DNA from: Limnanthes douglasii subsp. nivea
Lineage: Eukaryota; Streptophyta; Magnoliopsida; Brassicales; Limnanthaceae
Direction of reading: 5' to 3'
Length of the DNA stretch: 64,000 nt
NCBI GenBank assembly: GCA_036936605.1
Contig: JAUPFV010000004.1
Coordinates: 287,226,009-287,290,008, forward strand
A program made the position numbers and the translations under genes. The notes beneath the pieces were generated by a model. It did no database searches. It was not told where the DNA came from and was given only the letters and a program-made list of their open reading frames with translations. Below are positions 22,850-33,727 of the stretch, piece after piece (within the stretch, counting starts at the first letter, position 1; every line of letters starts with the position of its first letter).

Positions 22850-23960
22850 ATTTTTCATGAATTTTCACTTGCGAAAATATGTGAATTTCACGTGTGAAAA
22901 AAAGAATTTTCACTTGTGAAAATTATGATGTTCATTACTTACAAAAATATGTGTATTAAAAAATAATTTCCACTTGAGGAAAACATGTGTTTTTCACTTG
23001 CAGAAATATGTGTATTTCACTTGTGAAAAAAAAAGAATTTTTACTTGTGAAAAGCTTGATCTTCATCACTTTTAAAAATATGTGTATTAAAAATTACTTT
23101 TCACTTGTGAAAAATATGTTGTTCATCATTTGCAAAAATATGTGTATTTCATTCGTGAAAACCATGATGTCCATCACTTGGAAACATATATGTATTTCAC
23201 TTGTGAAGAAAATGTTGCTCGTCACTTGAAAAAATATGTGTATTTCACTTGTGAAAAAGGTATTTTCACTCATGGAAAATATAATGCTCATCCATTGCAA
23301 ACGTATGTGAATTAAAAAAATATTTTATCTAGTGAAACAAAAGTTGCTCATCACTTTTGAAGATATGTGTAACTTGTTAAAAAAATATTTTTTCACTTGT
23401 GAATAACATGTTGTTCGTCACTTGCAAATATATGTGTATTTCACTTGTGAAAAAAAATTAATTTTCCCTTATGAAAAACATGATGTTCATTACTTACAAA
23501 AATATGTGTATTTCATCTATGAAAAAAAGAATTTTCACATGTGAAAAACATGATGTTTATTACTTGCGAAAATATGTGTATCTCAGTTTAAAAAAACCAC
23601 TTCTGAAAAACATGTTGTTCATCATTTTTATAGTAAGTGTATTTGAGTTTTGAAAAAATGATGTTACACTCTTGAAAAACATGTTGTTCATCACTTACAA
23701 AAAACATGTTGTTTATCACTTACGAAAATATATGTGTTCTACTTGTGAAAAAAAATGAATTTTCACTTGTGAAAAATATGTTGTTCATCACTTGTGACAA
23801 TACATGTATTTCACTTGTGAAAACATGATGTTCATATTTACAAAACTATGCATATTTCACTTGTGAAAAAAGAATTTTTACTTGTGAAAAATATGTTGTT
23901 CATCACTTGCGAATATATGTACAAATTATTTGAGAAAATAGAACATGCAAAAATAGGTAC
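22850..23960 (+). repeat. Minisatellite with TTTCACTTGTGAAA core
   Basis: Over 1.1 kb is made of imperfect repeats about 80 bp long, more than a dozen copies. Each combines CACTTGTGAAAAACATG, TTGTTCATCACTTGCAAAAA and TATGTGTATTTCACTTGTG. The 14-base core TTTCACTTGTGAAA has 6-base inverted arms around TT, so the array is a chain of potential small hairpins. The short ORFs inside on both strands are by-products of the repeat and not genes. Confidence 0.88.
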
Positions 23961-24218
23961 ATATCACTTGCAGAAAATAACTCGAATTTGTTTATCAAAA
24001 CATTATCACTCATAGATTTCTTTTGTTCCTCTTAAAAAAAACTGAAAATTGGTATTTTCAAACAAATATCTTTCGAGTTAAGGTTATAAAAATATGGAGT
24101 TCTAAAATTTTGAATACAACAAATATAAAATTTAATTTTAGTCAATGGTTCAAATTCACATTTGTCATGTTTTGCATGCCGAATATTTTTTTTAACTAAA
24201 ATGGTATTTAAAAAACTA

Positions 24219-24485
24219 CTCCATCTCTCCCTTTATAATTGACGTTCTCGTTCTTGGCACACTATTTAAAAATTTCCATTATTATTCTTGAAATTATAAA
24301 AACTATTTCTGCTTTCTATAAAGAACACTTCTATATTATGCATTCTGAACCACATTTAGTAGATAATTGAATGACAAAAGAAAAAATGGTAAACTAACAA
24401 TTAATGCTACTTGAAATTTGAAAATATCATTTAATTTGGGACAAATATTGTTTCTTAGAATGACATATATTTGGGACGGAAGGAG
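24219..24485. mobile_element. Stowaway-type MITE (267 bp)
   Basis: It starts CTCCATCTCTCCCTTTATA and ends ATATTTGGGACGGAAGGAG, inverted copies of a CTCC...GTCCC type terminus, flanked by TA on both sides (24217-24218, 24486-24487). Length, TA target and termini fit Tc1/mariner-derived Stowaway elements. It has no coding capacity. Confidence 0.8.
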
Positions 24486-25670
24486 TATGTTAGAAGGACT
24501 CACATGTGTGATATTTTTGAGTGAATATGACATTTTTTAAATTAAAGATGTATTTAAAAAAAATGTGTAAATACATATTGGTAATGTGGGTTTTTCAGGT
24601 ATCTATAAATAATTGAAAAATATTTTAGTTATCTATCGATAACTTATCGAATATTTAAAGTTCTTGATTAGAATTTTTATTATTATGGTTGAAACCGTCA
24701 TCTATTTTTTATCATTTTTTCATCTTTTCTAATTTATAATATATTGTATTCATTTTCAAATATTTTATCATTAACCAACATCAAATTAAATTATTTTTAA
24801 TTTAAACTATACTTTTTAAATTTCAAACAAAAAACAAAAACAAACCTAAACTCGTTTTTTTTCAAATCTCTTGGAAACTGAAAATTGGTTTGAAACTGAA
24901 ACAAATCGAATAGCCTCCAATCAATATATAAAATGTATATGTCTCATGTTTATAATTTTTTATTCAAATAAATTATAAAAATTATAAACATTTAACCGTG
25001 AAACAAACTTCGGATTCAAACCTATTAAAATAAAGTGTTGTGAAAAATATAAAATTCTAACTATTTTAAAATCCAAAACATTGGACAACAATGGATTTCG
25101 ACTGAGGCCATCAAAAGTTAAAGTTGTGCACTGAATATGATTTTGACCATTTGGTTCAAAATCAAAAGTTGAAAAAGAATATTTTATTACGATTCATTTG
25201 TGTTAAAATTATATGTTGTATTTAAATTTTTGGGTTATTTGATTTGATGTTAGTGTTGTGAGAATTTTTTAATATTGTTGAATTTTTTATTTATCTTATT
25301 GTTTTAGTTATTAAATTTTGTAACATATTAATTTTTTTAAGAATAATTTACTATTTTATAAGATCACTCGTACATAGTCACGACTCATGTGCCTTACATT
25401 ATACCAGAACTTAAAGTATGGGTAGAACGTACGATACGACTATTTTGGATATTTTTTTATCTAAATGTTTTTACGACGAATAAAAATAAGAGAGAAACTT
25501 CATCTAACATAGATGAAATAAAACATGTGGCAAGGATTCACAAATTATTATTATTTCCTAACGTAATAATATGGGAAGATAATTTCTGTTGTTGGGTTTT
25601 GATGACACTAGTTTAATGTATTTTATGGTAGAAAATTAAAAATCATACATTTTTAATCTTAATTAATTAA
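24486..25670. other. AT-rich stretch without a recognised gene
   Basis: Very AT-rich, with only short ORFs that resemble nothing I know. I see no terminal repeats or arrays. Confidence 0.6.
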
Positions 25671-25883
25671 TGATGTAGCCACACAAGCTCAGAACAACCT
25701 AACTATCTTGGTAAAACGGAAATGACCCTTAGGATTCGAAGCATCTTCAATTTAAGTTCTCAAACCATGCGTTCGAATACATATTTTTTATAATTTCATA
25801 TTTTTTCTCAAGTTTTGAAGTTTTGTCCACCATAGGGTTAGGTTTTCTCTGTCTTTACTTCTTTTGATATTCAACCTCTTTCA
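25671..25883 (+). repeat. E6 5' LTR (internally deleted)
   Basis: It begins TGATGTAGCCACACAAG and ends with TTCTTTTGATATTCAACCTC before the PBS. Both ends match the 3' LTR, but the middle is shorter by roughly 250 bp, so this copy has lost an internal part. Confidence 0.75.
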
Positions 25884-25886
25884 TCT

Positions 25887-25903
25887 TGGTATCATAGCAT
25901 CAG
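25887..25903 (+). other. E6 primer binding site
   Basis: TGGTATCATAGCATCAG starts three bases after the LTR. TGGTATCAGAGC is the usual plant PBS complementary to initiator tRNA-Met, so this fits with one early mismatch. Confidence 0.7.
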
Positions 25904-25982
25904 ATTCCTGCTACGTGGGAACTATTCCTCCACAAAAAGATCGAGAGAATAATATCTGCATCAATCACTTAGATAAAATCAA

Positions 25983-26606
25983 GGAGATTTGGACCATGTA
26001 GACTTGATGGATCACGCCAACACTAGAAAATTTAAGGTGATTGGAGAGAAGCTCAGTACGCTGGGAGATCAGATGAAGCCAATGAAAGAAGAGATGCAGA
26101 GGATGAGCACCAGATTTCAAGCTTCATAGTCGAGTAACCTACCATCGGGTTCTAAAGAAGACTATGACGTAAGTCGGAATACTTTTACTCTGAAGAGCGA
26201 GGTATGCAGAGGTTGTGTTCCTACACAAAACCATCGCGAACATGCCTTTGAAAAACCTATAGATCATGATTTCAATCAAAGTACAAACAACTCGAGGAGA
26301 TTTTGATGGTGTAGACTTGATGGATCACGCCAAAACTAGACAATTCTAGGTGATTGGAGAGCAGCTGATTACGTTGGGAAATCAAATGAAGCAAATGCAA
26401 GAAGAAATGCAGAGGATAGGCACCAGTTTCGAGATCCATTGTCGAACAACCTAACATCTGGGGTTGAAGAAGACTATGACATAGGTTAGAATCTTTTTAT
26501 TCCGAGGAGAGAGACGTGCAGAGGTCACGTTCCTACACAAAACCATCGTGAACATAACTTTGAGCAAACTATAGACCGTGATTTCAATCAGAATACAAAC
26601 AATCGA
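25983..26606 (+). repeat. Tandem duplication of about 310 bp in E6 gag
   Basis: Copy 1 (about 25983-26295) and copy 2 (about 26296-26606) align along their length. Both have TAGACTTGATGGATCACGCC near the start, AAGACTATGACAT-type sequence in the middle and CCTACACAAAACCATCG near the end. They cover the start of gag. The copies differ by many substitutions, so the duplication is not recent. Confidence 0.85.
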
Positions 26607-27140
26607 TGGGAGTCAGGGATCAGAATCGAGATCCCAGAATTCCATGAGGGTCTTTAGTCTAAAGAGTTTGTAGATTAGATTGCATATGTATAAGAAAATC
26701 CTCAACTTCAAAGACGTCTCGTATGACAAGAGGGTATACCTACTCGCAACCAAGTTTCGGGGCTATGTTGCATCGTGCTGGAAACAACTAAAATAAACCA
26801 GGTTAAGGCAAGATAAATTGAAAATATATATCTGGGTTAAACTTATGAAACATCTTAGGTCAGCGTTTTACCTTATAATTATGCACGAGTTATATATCAT
26901 CAATTACAGAACTTAAAACATGGGTATAGGTTTGTTGACGAGTCTACTGATGAGTATTTTAAGTTGAAAAGTCGTATCGATGTTGCTGCTTCGGATGACC
27001 AATTGGTATCTTGCTACATCGGAGGAATGAGGTAACAATTTCAGGGGTCCTTTAATTTGTTTGATCATTTCAATGTACCTTAAGCACATCAGCATACCCT
27101 GCAACTAAATAAATCCCTCTCGAGAAGACCATATGGTGGA
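26606..27140 (+). pseudogene. gag: E6 gag capsid region, decayed
   Basis: Translated pieces show IRIEIPEFHEGL, then YNYARVIYHQLQNLKHGYRF, VDESTDEYFKLKSR, LVSCYIGGMR and FNLFDHFNV. In intact plant chromoviruses these correspond to the retrotransposon gag domain, where PHNYARTLYQRLQNLRQG and DEYTTDFYEL are typical. Several in-frame stops are present. I see no intact zinc knuckle downstream. Confidence 0.75.
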
Positions 27141-27689
27141 GATAATTTGAGAGCATAACCTACGACGTTCCTAAGAGAAAAATTTAGGTATTAGTCCAGC
27201 AGTGTAAACTGAATCACTTGACCATGCAAGCACTTTTTCGCAAGAAAAACGCTTTCGTTGGCATGATCCATGACATATTACAATGTAATATCCTAAACCA
27301 CCGCAGCAGTCAAGGGGTTTGTTCACGGAAACTGTTGATTTTCAACTGTGTAGAAGTTAGCGTTGAAGAATTAAAATCACCTCAGCCCCTACAAGCTCGC
27401 CTGGCTAAAAAAGATTGTGAAATAATCATTTCTTGGCGATATCTAGTATCTTTTAATGTTTGGGATTAAAAGAATAATGCATGAGGTGACGTTAATAGTA
27501 AGGATGCCTTTCATCCTCTGTTGGGGTGGTCGTGGAAATTTGATAGGATTTGAACGTATGACGGTAGAAAAATAATTACAGATTTATGTAGAATAACAAA
27601 TAAAAGCACTTTTAGAGCAGGCAAGTGATTTTGGAATTGTGTATTTATTGGTTGTTCAAGAGTGTGCTAATGATCTATTGGTTGGCGTC

Positions 27690-28900
27690 CCTGAGCGAGT
27701 TTTCCCGTTGTTGTTAGAATTTTACTAATTTATTTCCACATGAGTTTCCTATCGACCTTCCTCCATTACAAGACATCCAACATGAGATTGAATTAGTGCA
27801 TGGCGCTAGCCTTTCTAAGGCCTCTCACTATAGAATGAGTCTGAAAAAATATGAGGAGTTGATGAGGCAGCTCAAGAAATTATTGACTAAGGGCGATGTT
27901 TATGAGAGCCTTAGTTCTTGTACAGTCCTGATATTTCCTATAGGCCTTTCGAATTATTGATTCACATCCGAATGAAATGAAAACGTTGTTCAAAACCTGA
28001 GAAGGTTTGTTTGAGTGGACGGTAATACCCTTTGGCCTTTCGAATGTACCTAATACTTTCATGCGCATTATGAATCAGAATTTTAGTCCATTTATTGGTA
28101 AATTTTTGGTGGTCTATTTTGATGACATACTGATTTATAACATTAGCAAAGAACTACATTTACAACATTTGTGAGAGATTTTATATGTTCTTAGGCGCGA
28201 GATATTCTATGGAGGCTTAAACATATTATTTTCTGACAGAGTATGTTCTCTACTTGGGGTATGTAGTTTTGAAATGAACTGTCAGTTGACGAGTCTAAGA
28301 TAAGAGCAGTTCGTTACCAGCCACCACCGACATTTATCACCGAGTTTCGGTCATTTCGTAGGTTGGTTTTATTTTATCAACAGTTTATTCACAACTTTAG
28401 AACTATCATGCCACCTCACACCGATTGCATGAAAGGGAAGACTTTTAATTGGACTTTAGAGGCAACAACGACATTTGAAGAAATTAAGGTAGACTGACCA
28501 CCGCACCTATACTAGTTTTACCTGACTTTCCAATAGAATTTGAGTTGCATTATGATGCATTTGGCCTAAGTATTTGGGTTGTGCTTAGCCAACGGGGGCG
28601 ACCAGTTGTCTACTTCAGTGAGAAGTTAAGTGGGGCCAAACTTAACTACAACACTTATGGCATCCAGTTTTACACAGTAGTTTGGGCTTTGAAACACTAG
28701 AGTTCATACCTCACTTATAATGATTTTGTACTATATGCTAATCACGATGTGATTAAGCATTTTTAAAATCAAGACAAACTCTCTGCACTCCATGCGTGAT
28801 GGGAAACATTTACTTAACATTTTACTTTTTCTATAAGCATACGTCGGGAGCAGTTAACTGTGTAGCTAATGCTTTAAGTAGTTAAAATATTATGATATGT
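27690..28900 (+). pseudogene. pol: E6 reverse transcriptase and RNase H, decayed
   Basis: The start of RT homology (PLPPLQDIQHEIELVHGASL-type, near 27765) passes through RQLKKLLTKGDVYES (27870). A deletion then removes the middle, and homology resumes with [20 protein letters not shown] (28015) and the catalytic [10 protein letters not shown] near 28110. RNase H is seen at 28530-28740: FELHYDAFGLSIWVVLSQ, RPVVYFSEKLSGAKLNY. Stops and shifts occur throughout. Confidence 0.78.
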
Positions 28901-28959
28901 ATGGAAAGGTAGGTTGTTGCTTTTGAGATAATAAAATATTTACTCGCTACCGATCCATA

Positions 28960-30090
28960 TTTTGTTCTTATCTTCGAAGATGTTGGGCCGGCTTGGAGAA
29001 CCATTTTTAGTGAGAAGTAACTATCTCGTTAATGGTAATCTAATATGTATTCTTATTGGGAGTTTGAGACTATTGATAATGCATGAAAAGCATAATAAAT
29101 GGCATGGTGGTCGGGATCCGACCGTATATTTTATATCTCGCCAGTTTTATTGGCCTCACTTGAAGCGAGATGTTTTCCATTTCCTGTCGGGTATCGAATT
29201 TTTCAAACGGAGAAGGGTACGCATTCCAATATTGGTTTGTAGTTACCATTACCTATTCCGGAAGAACCATGGCCAAGTGTAAGCATGGATTTTGTTTCCG
29301 TATTTCCAAGGACGCAACAAGGTAATGATTCTATCTTCGTCGTTGTTGATAGATTTTGTAAAATGTCTCATTTTATTGCATGCAAGAAAACAACAGACGC
29401 AATGAATATCACTACTTTCTACTTTGAAGAGGTCTACCATTTGCATGGTTTGCCTATGAACATCGTCTCTGACCGAGATCCTCAATTGTTTTATCATTTC
29501 TGGATAAGTTTATGACGTATTACAAACAAAAAAAATTGAGCTTTAGCAGCTCCTATCACCCACAAATGGATGGACAGACAGATGTAACCAACAGGACTCT
29601 GGGATACATGTTGCATGTAAAGGTGGCTGAAAAATTGAAGTTGTGGGATTCATGGCTCTATCATGTTGAACTCACTTATAACAAGCACCGCAAAAGGAGT
29701 ACATGGAATAGTCCTTTTATGGTGGTCAACACTATAATATGCGGGGTCCTATAGATTTGGAATTCCTAGATATAGAAAAGTATTCTTTCAGGGTTGAGAT
29801 GGTGATTGTTCAATGTGGGAAATTCACGAGAATACGAGGAAGCATCTCGAGGGCACGGGTCAGAAAAAAAACCTTGCAGCCGACAAGAAACACGACTAGT
29901 CGAGTTTGAAGTGAGAGATTTTATGTGGTTTGTTTTGAACATAGATCGTTATTCTATCCATGAGTACAACAAACTGACAGCAAAGAAGGTGGTTATGTAT
30001 GAAGTTGTGGAGAAGATAAATCCGACTGCATACATGTTGAAGCTTCTCAATCATATGAAGACCCATGACGTTTTTCACGTGAATATTTAG
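28960..30090 (+). pseudogene. pol: E6 integrase, decayed
   Basis: The zinc-binding part is represented by HEKHNKWHGGRDPTVYFISR and FYWPHLKRDV at 29080-29180. The catalytic core follows at 29283-29760: SMDFVSVFPRTQQG with the first Asp, VSDRDPQLFYHFW with the second, and SSYHPQMDGQTDVTNRTL where the usual Glu is Asp. The C-terminal part at 29900-30088 reads RYSIHEYNKLTAKKVV and EKINPTAYMLKLLNH, a segment typical of plant chromovirus integrases. A full chromodomain cannot be confirmed. Frame breaks occur near 29280, 29512 and 29755. Confidence 0.8.
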
Positions 30091-30163
30091 TGCCTTTTAT
30101 CGACACTACTGATGACGATGAACCTTAGAATTAAAGGGTGAATTCTTTTCAAAGAGGAGAGTA

Positions 30164-30630
30164 TGATGTAGCCATACAAGACCACAACTAACTAGTTATC
30201 CTGGACAATCGTAGACGAGCCTTAGTGCTGAATCGGGTATTAGATTTGGACACTTTAAACACTCAAATTAAAGATTTCAACGATTTCGTCGATGTTCAAG
30301 GACGTGATGGAGGTTGCAGTCTCCGTCACGAAGTTTGGACCCCAAAACTCTCTGCTTATAGCCCGAAATCATTGCTTTTGTATTATAATGCAATTTTTAA
30401 ATAGCTTGTAGATTTTATTAAAATAGCACAACAAATTCAATTGTGATCGGATTCGGTTGGACGATACTTTTTCGCTTTTGAATTACTTATATAATTTTAG
30501 ATTGTGATTTAAGCACTACATCGAATACAATTTTTTAATAATTTCATTTTTTTTTTAATTTTTAAAGTTCTGTCCACCATAAAATTAGAATTTATCTGTT
30601 TTTATTTCTTTTAATATTTTACCTCTATTA
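30164..30630 (+). repeat. E6 3' LTR
   Basis: It begins TGATGTAGCCATACAAGACC right after a purine-rich tract AAAGAGGAGAGTA (30150-30163) that fits a polypurine tract. It ends with TTAATATTTTACCTCTA, matching the 5' LTR end. It is about 467 bp long, so it shows the length the 5' copy has lost. Confidence 0.78.
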
Positions 30631-31340
30631 ATTAGTCCCTTTAATTTGATTGAAAAACTCAAAACGTGATTTATAAATTAAATAACTGTGAAATAATAGA
30701 ACACTCAAACCGTTAAATATAACCGGAATTTATAATAGCCTTTTAAATAAATCATTCGTATGACATCTGTACGAGTATTGTATGTTTACCCCTGCTAAAA
30801 AAGGTTTTAAAACCACAGAAGTATAAAATATGAGCTTACGATGTTGTGAAGCAATGTATCAAATTAAGAAATAGTGAGTTTATTAGTTATATCTCAAAAA
30901 CAATTATGTTTATCGAACAATTATATTTTTTCGGTGGCTTGCTAATTGTTTGTTTATTTAATACTTTTAAAAAGAAAAGGCCTGCAAAATAAAATAAAAA
31001 CTAATAAAGCTAATTTTAAAGATCAAATATTGTTTGAGATTTGAAAACATATACTAAAAATAAAATATCATTTTATGTGTTACATTATTGCACTAATATT
31101 TGCAGAATCAAATGAGAAATTGAGCAAGTCAAAGTCACTTTTTCTTTTCAAGGAGCTCTTACATTTGTTGCATCATTGTTTGATTTATTAGTCCGGAGTA
31201 CAGAATCAACTTAGATTATTGACCAAATTGATAAACAATAGCTCATAATTCAAGTAATAGTAGTTGCAATGATGGAAGGCTTAAATGAAAATAAGCCACC
31301 ACCTAACACTTTTCCATTTATCTATTTGGTATACACATAG
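30631..31340. other. Stretch without a recognised gene
   Basis: AT-rich, no ORF over 60 codons of recognisable type, no repeat noticed. Confidence 0.6.
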
Positions 31341-31806
31341 TAGGGATGGCAATAGGAATCTGCGGATTGGGTATGCCGAACTTGTCTTTTGTACATTTGA
31401 GTTTCGAATCTGCGGATTGGGTATGCCGAACTTGTCTTTTGTATCCAGTCTGATCCGTTTTTGGGTTTATATTTTAAAATCCGAATATGTCTGTTTTTAT
31501 ATTTTTTTATATTTTAAAATCCGAATATGTCTGTTTGTATTTGTTGGTTAACCAATCTGAACGCAGATATTAATTTTAATATTTTTTAAATTATATATAT
31601 ATATATATATTATTGTTATTATATAAAAAAAAATTATATATATTTTATAATTTTTGGACCGAAACGGATCAGACAAAATAGAAACCTAAACCGGACCCGG
31701 TCTAGTTATAGGTTACAATTTTTTAATCCGAATCCTATCCGTTTCATATTCGGACCGAACAAAACCCGATCAGATCGGACCGAACAGTACCCGAATTGCC
31801 ATTCAT
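31341..31806. mobile_element. Non-autonomous hAT-type element (about 466 bp)
   Basis: It starts TAGGGATGGCAAT and ends in the inverted copy ATTGCCATTCAT, with ACACATAG before and ACACGATG after (6 of 8 bases match, an aged 8-bp duplication). Subterminal CGGACCGAA and CGGATC repeats are dense. Two internal direct duplications are visible. One is a 38-bp unit (31356-31393 and 31409-31446). The other is a unit with AAAATCCGAATATGTCTGTT near 31475 and again near 31515. An (AT)n run sits at about 31590-31612. No coding capacity. Confidence 0.7.
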
Positions 31807-32900
31807 ACACGATGACATATACTAATAAAATATATAAAATACCGCATTATACGAGATACACCCGTGCATTTCGGATATTATTACAATATCTTTTTGCTTA
31901 AAAAAGGTTATAAGCTTTTGGTGAAACTAATTTATACATGCTTAATTAGATAATTTATAACATACTCTTCCAAATTAAAATGAACAGATAATATTGAGTT
32001 AGATTTTTTTTATTGATTTATGATTTCTTCTCACCCATAATATATAATAACTCATATTAAAAGGAAAATTACGATCGCAACAGCACATATAATCAAAATT
32101 TATTACGGTGTAATCGTAGTATGTTATGATCCATGAAATTGAAATTAGTTAGCAATTACAGTGCACGTGATTTTAACCTCAGAAGCGGAATCTACTTCAC
32201 AGATTTTGACCTCGGGTCGAAATCCAACCTAAAAATATCCTAATAGTTTAAACTATAAACCATAAATTGGCCCACTATAAATTATTCACAAAAATCAACA
32301 AATCCAAGTTTTAACCTTATCTCAAATTAGTTTAACATAATTTTCTAATATATATATATATAATATGATTGACTTAGTTGTAGGACACTCACAAAAAGTA
32401 CGAACCAGGACATCATATATAACACGGAAATATTTTTAGAGAGAAAAACTTAATATTCAAAAAATATAATGTTAATTGTTCACTTTTAAGGTTCATGATA
32501 AATCTATTTATAACTACACAAGCCAGATTTTGGCACACGAGGACAAATTGTAATTGGACTCACTAATGGATTAATGACAACATATGCTATTTGTTTATGG
32601 TGTACATATAGTCCGGCCACTTTTAACATTTATACTTAAAAAATTTGGCATAAAAATGTCTTTTTAATTGTTATTATGTTTAATTTCTAATGTTATTAGA
32701 TTTAAAAGAAATTAAAATTAATACAAATTACAAGGTTGTTATTTATTATTATAATTAATTGTATTAAATTGAAATAATATTTATTTAACCATTCACTAAA
32801 TATTATATTATATATTTCAATATAGTTTTACGTAATATTTTAGCGACGAGATTATCAGCATCATACAAAAAAAATTATAATATTGTGTTTTTTTTACAAA
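31807..32900. other. AT-rich stretch without a recognised gene
   Basis: No recognisable coding sequence or array; an (AT)n run lies near 32350. Confidence 0.6.
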
Positions 32901-33162
32901 AAGATTGGAAGAAGATGTAAGATCTAACGATTTTAGAATGGTTTGTGGTTGTATTGGTGGTAAGAAATTAATGTTTTTAGAATTAGACAACTTATGTGTT
33001 TTTAGAGCTAGACAACTCAATGTTTTTAGAGCTAGACAACGCCATTCGAAACTAACGATAAAACTAGGTTTGACGAAACTACTGGAAAAAAAAGCTTCGG
33101 AGAATATGTATACTATTTTATAGTTTAGCCCCCCTTAATTTTGATTTCTAGATCCGCCACTG
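32901..33162. mobile_element. One end of a hAT-like element
   Basis: The segment ends GGGG-type inverted sequence CCCCCCTTAATTTTGATTTC followed by TAGATCCGCCACTG. Read on the minus strand this is CAGTGGCGGATCTAG, a terminus common in plant hAT elements. The matching left end is not seen. Inside, the motif TTTTTAGAGCTAGACAAC is repeated three times with small changes (32970-33040). Confidence 0.45.
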
Positions 33163-33465
33163 TAATCCAAACCCGTATAATAGCCCGACTCATAATTCAT
33201 TTATTGATATTCACAATCTTCACCAACCAACTAATGAAATACTATAATGAGAAGGAAAGATCGCGTCTCACGAATTTGTAGTAGTCGGGCTTTGTGCGGC
33301 TAACAAGAAAATATATGAAGAAATATATGTTGGCCGAACACAATCAAATTCAAAAAATTCATTTGACTGGCCGAGGATATCAATCTTATGTTTTAGGCTA
33401 TAGAATCGGTGGTGTTGGTCTATGATTAAGATAGTGGGCTACTAGAAGCCCCAAGGTTAAATGTA

Positions 33466-33727
33466 CTCTCTCTGTCCCAAAATATTTGACGTTCTAGACA
33501 ATAAGATCTGTCTTAAAATAATCGTCGTTTTGTAATACCAATAAAGTAAATTCCAGCACTTTTCATCTTTACCCTTTTTCATATTAATGGTTGTAGTCTT
33601 ATTTTTAATTTTATAAAAAAGAGAAAAGGGTAATGCAGTAGTTATTGCTATGATTTTACTTTGAAAATTGTGTTTTTTAAATATTATGCATAAACCTTAA
33701 ACGACAAACATTTTGGGACAGAAGGAG
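33466..33727. mobile_element. Stowaway-type MITE (262 bp)
   Basis: It starts CTCTCTCTGTCCCAAAATAT and ends CATTTTGGGACAGAAGGAG, near-perfect inverted termini of the CTCCCTCCGTCCC type. TA flanks both sides (33464-33465, 33728-33729). No coding capacity. Confidence 0.88.

Larger units (their letters stand above)
25671..30630 (+). mobile_element. E6: decayed chromovirus-like Ty3-gypsy retrotransposon
   Basis: The element has a 5' LTR (25671-25883), a PBS of initiator-methionine type, gag, RT, RNase H, integrase and 3' LTR (30164 to about 30630). Its proteins differ clearly from the Tat copies, with a single RNase H, FDDI in RT and an integrase of chromovirus type, so it is a separate lineage. 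Many stops and frameshifts and an internal deletion in the protease/RT region make it non-functional. Five bases ATTAA flank the left LTR and a possible copy follows the right one, but the 3' border is blurred. Confidence 0.85.

Noticed and set aside
22987..23653. Protein-coding genes with Cys/His-rich repeats on either strand
   Set aside because: These ORFs are translations of the minisatellite in several frames and change with every unit.
28900..30090. Chromodomain at the end of E6 integrase
   Set aside because: The text RYSIHEYNKL...HVNI matches the integrase C-terminus, but no clear chromodomain motif follows before the PPT.
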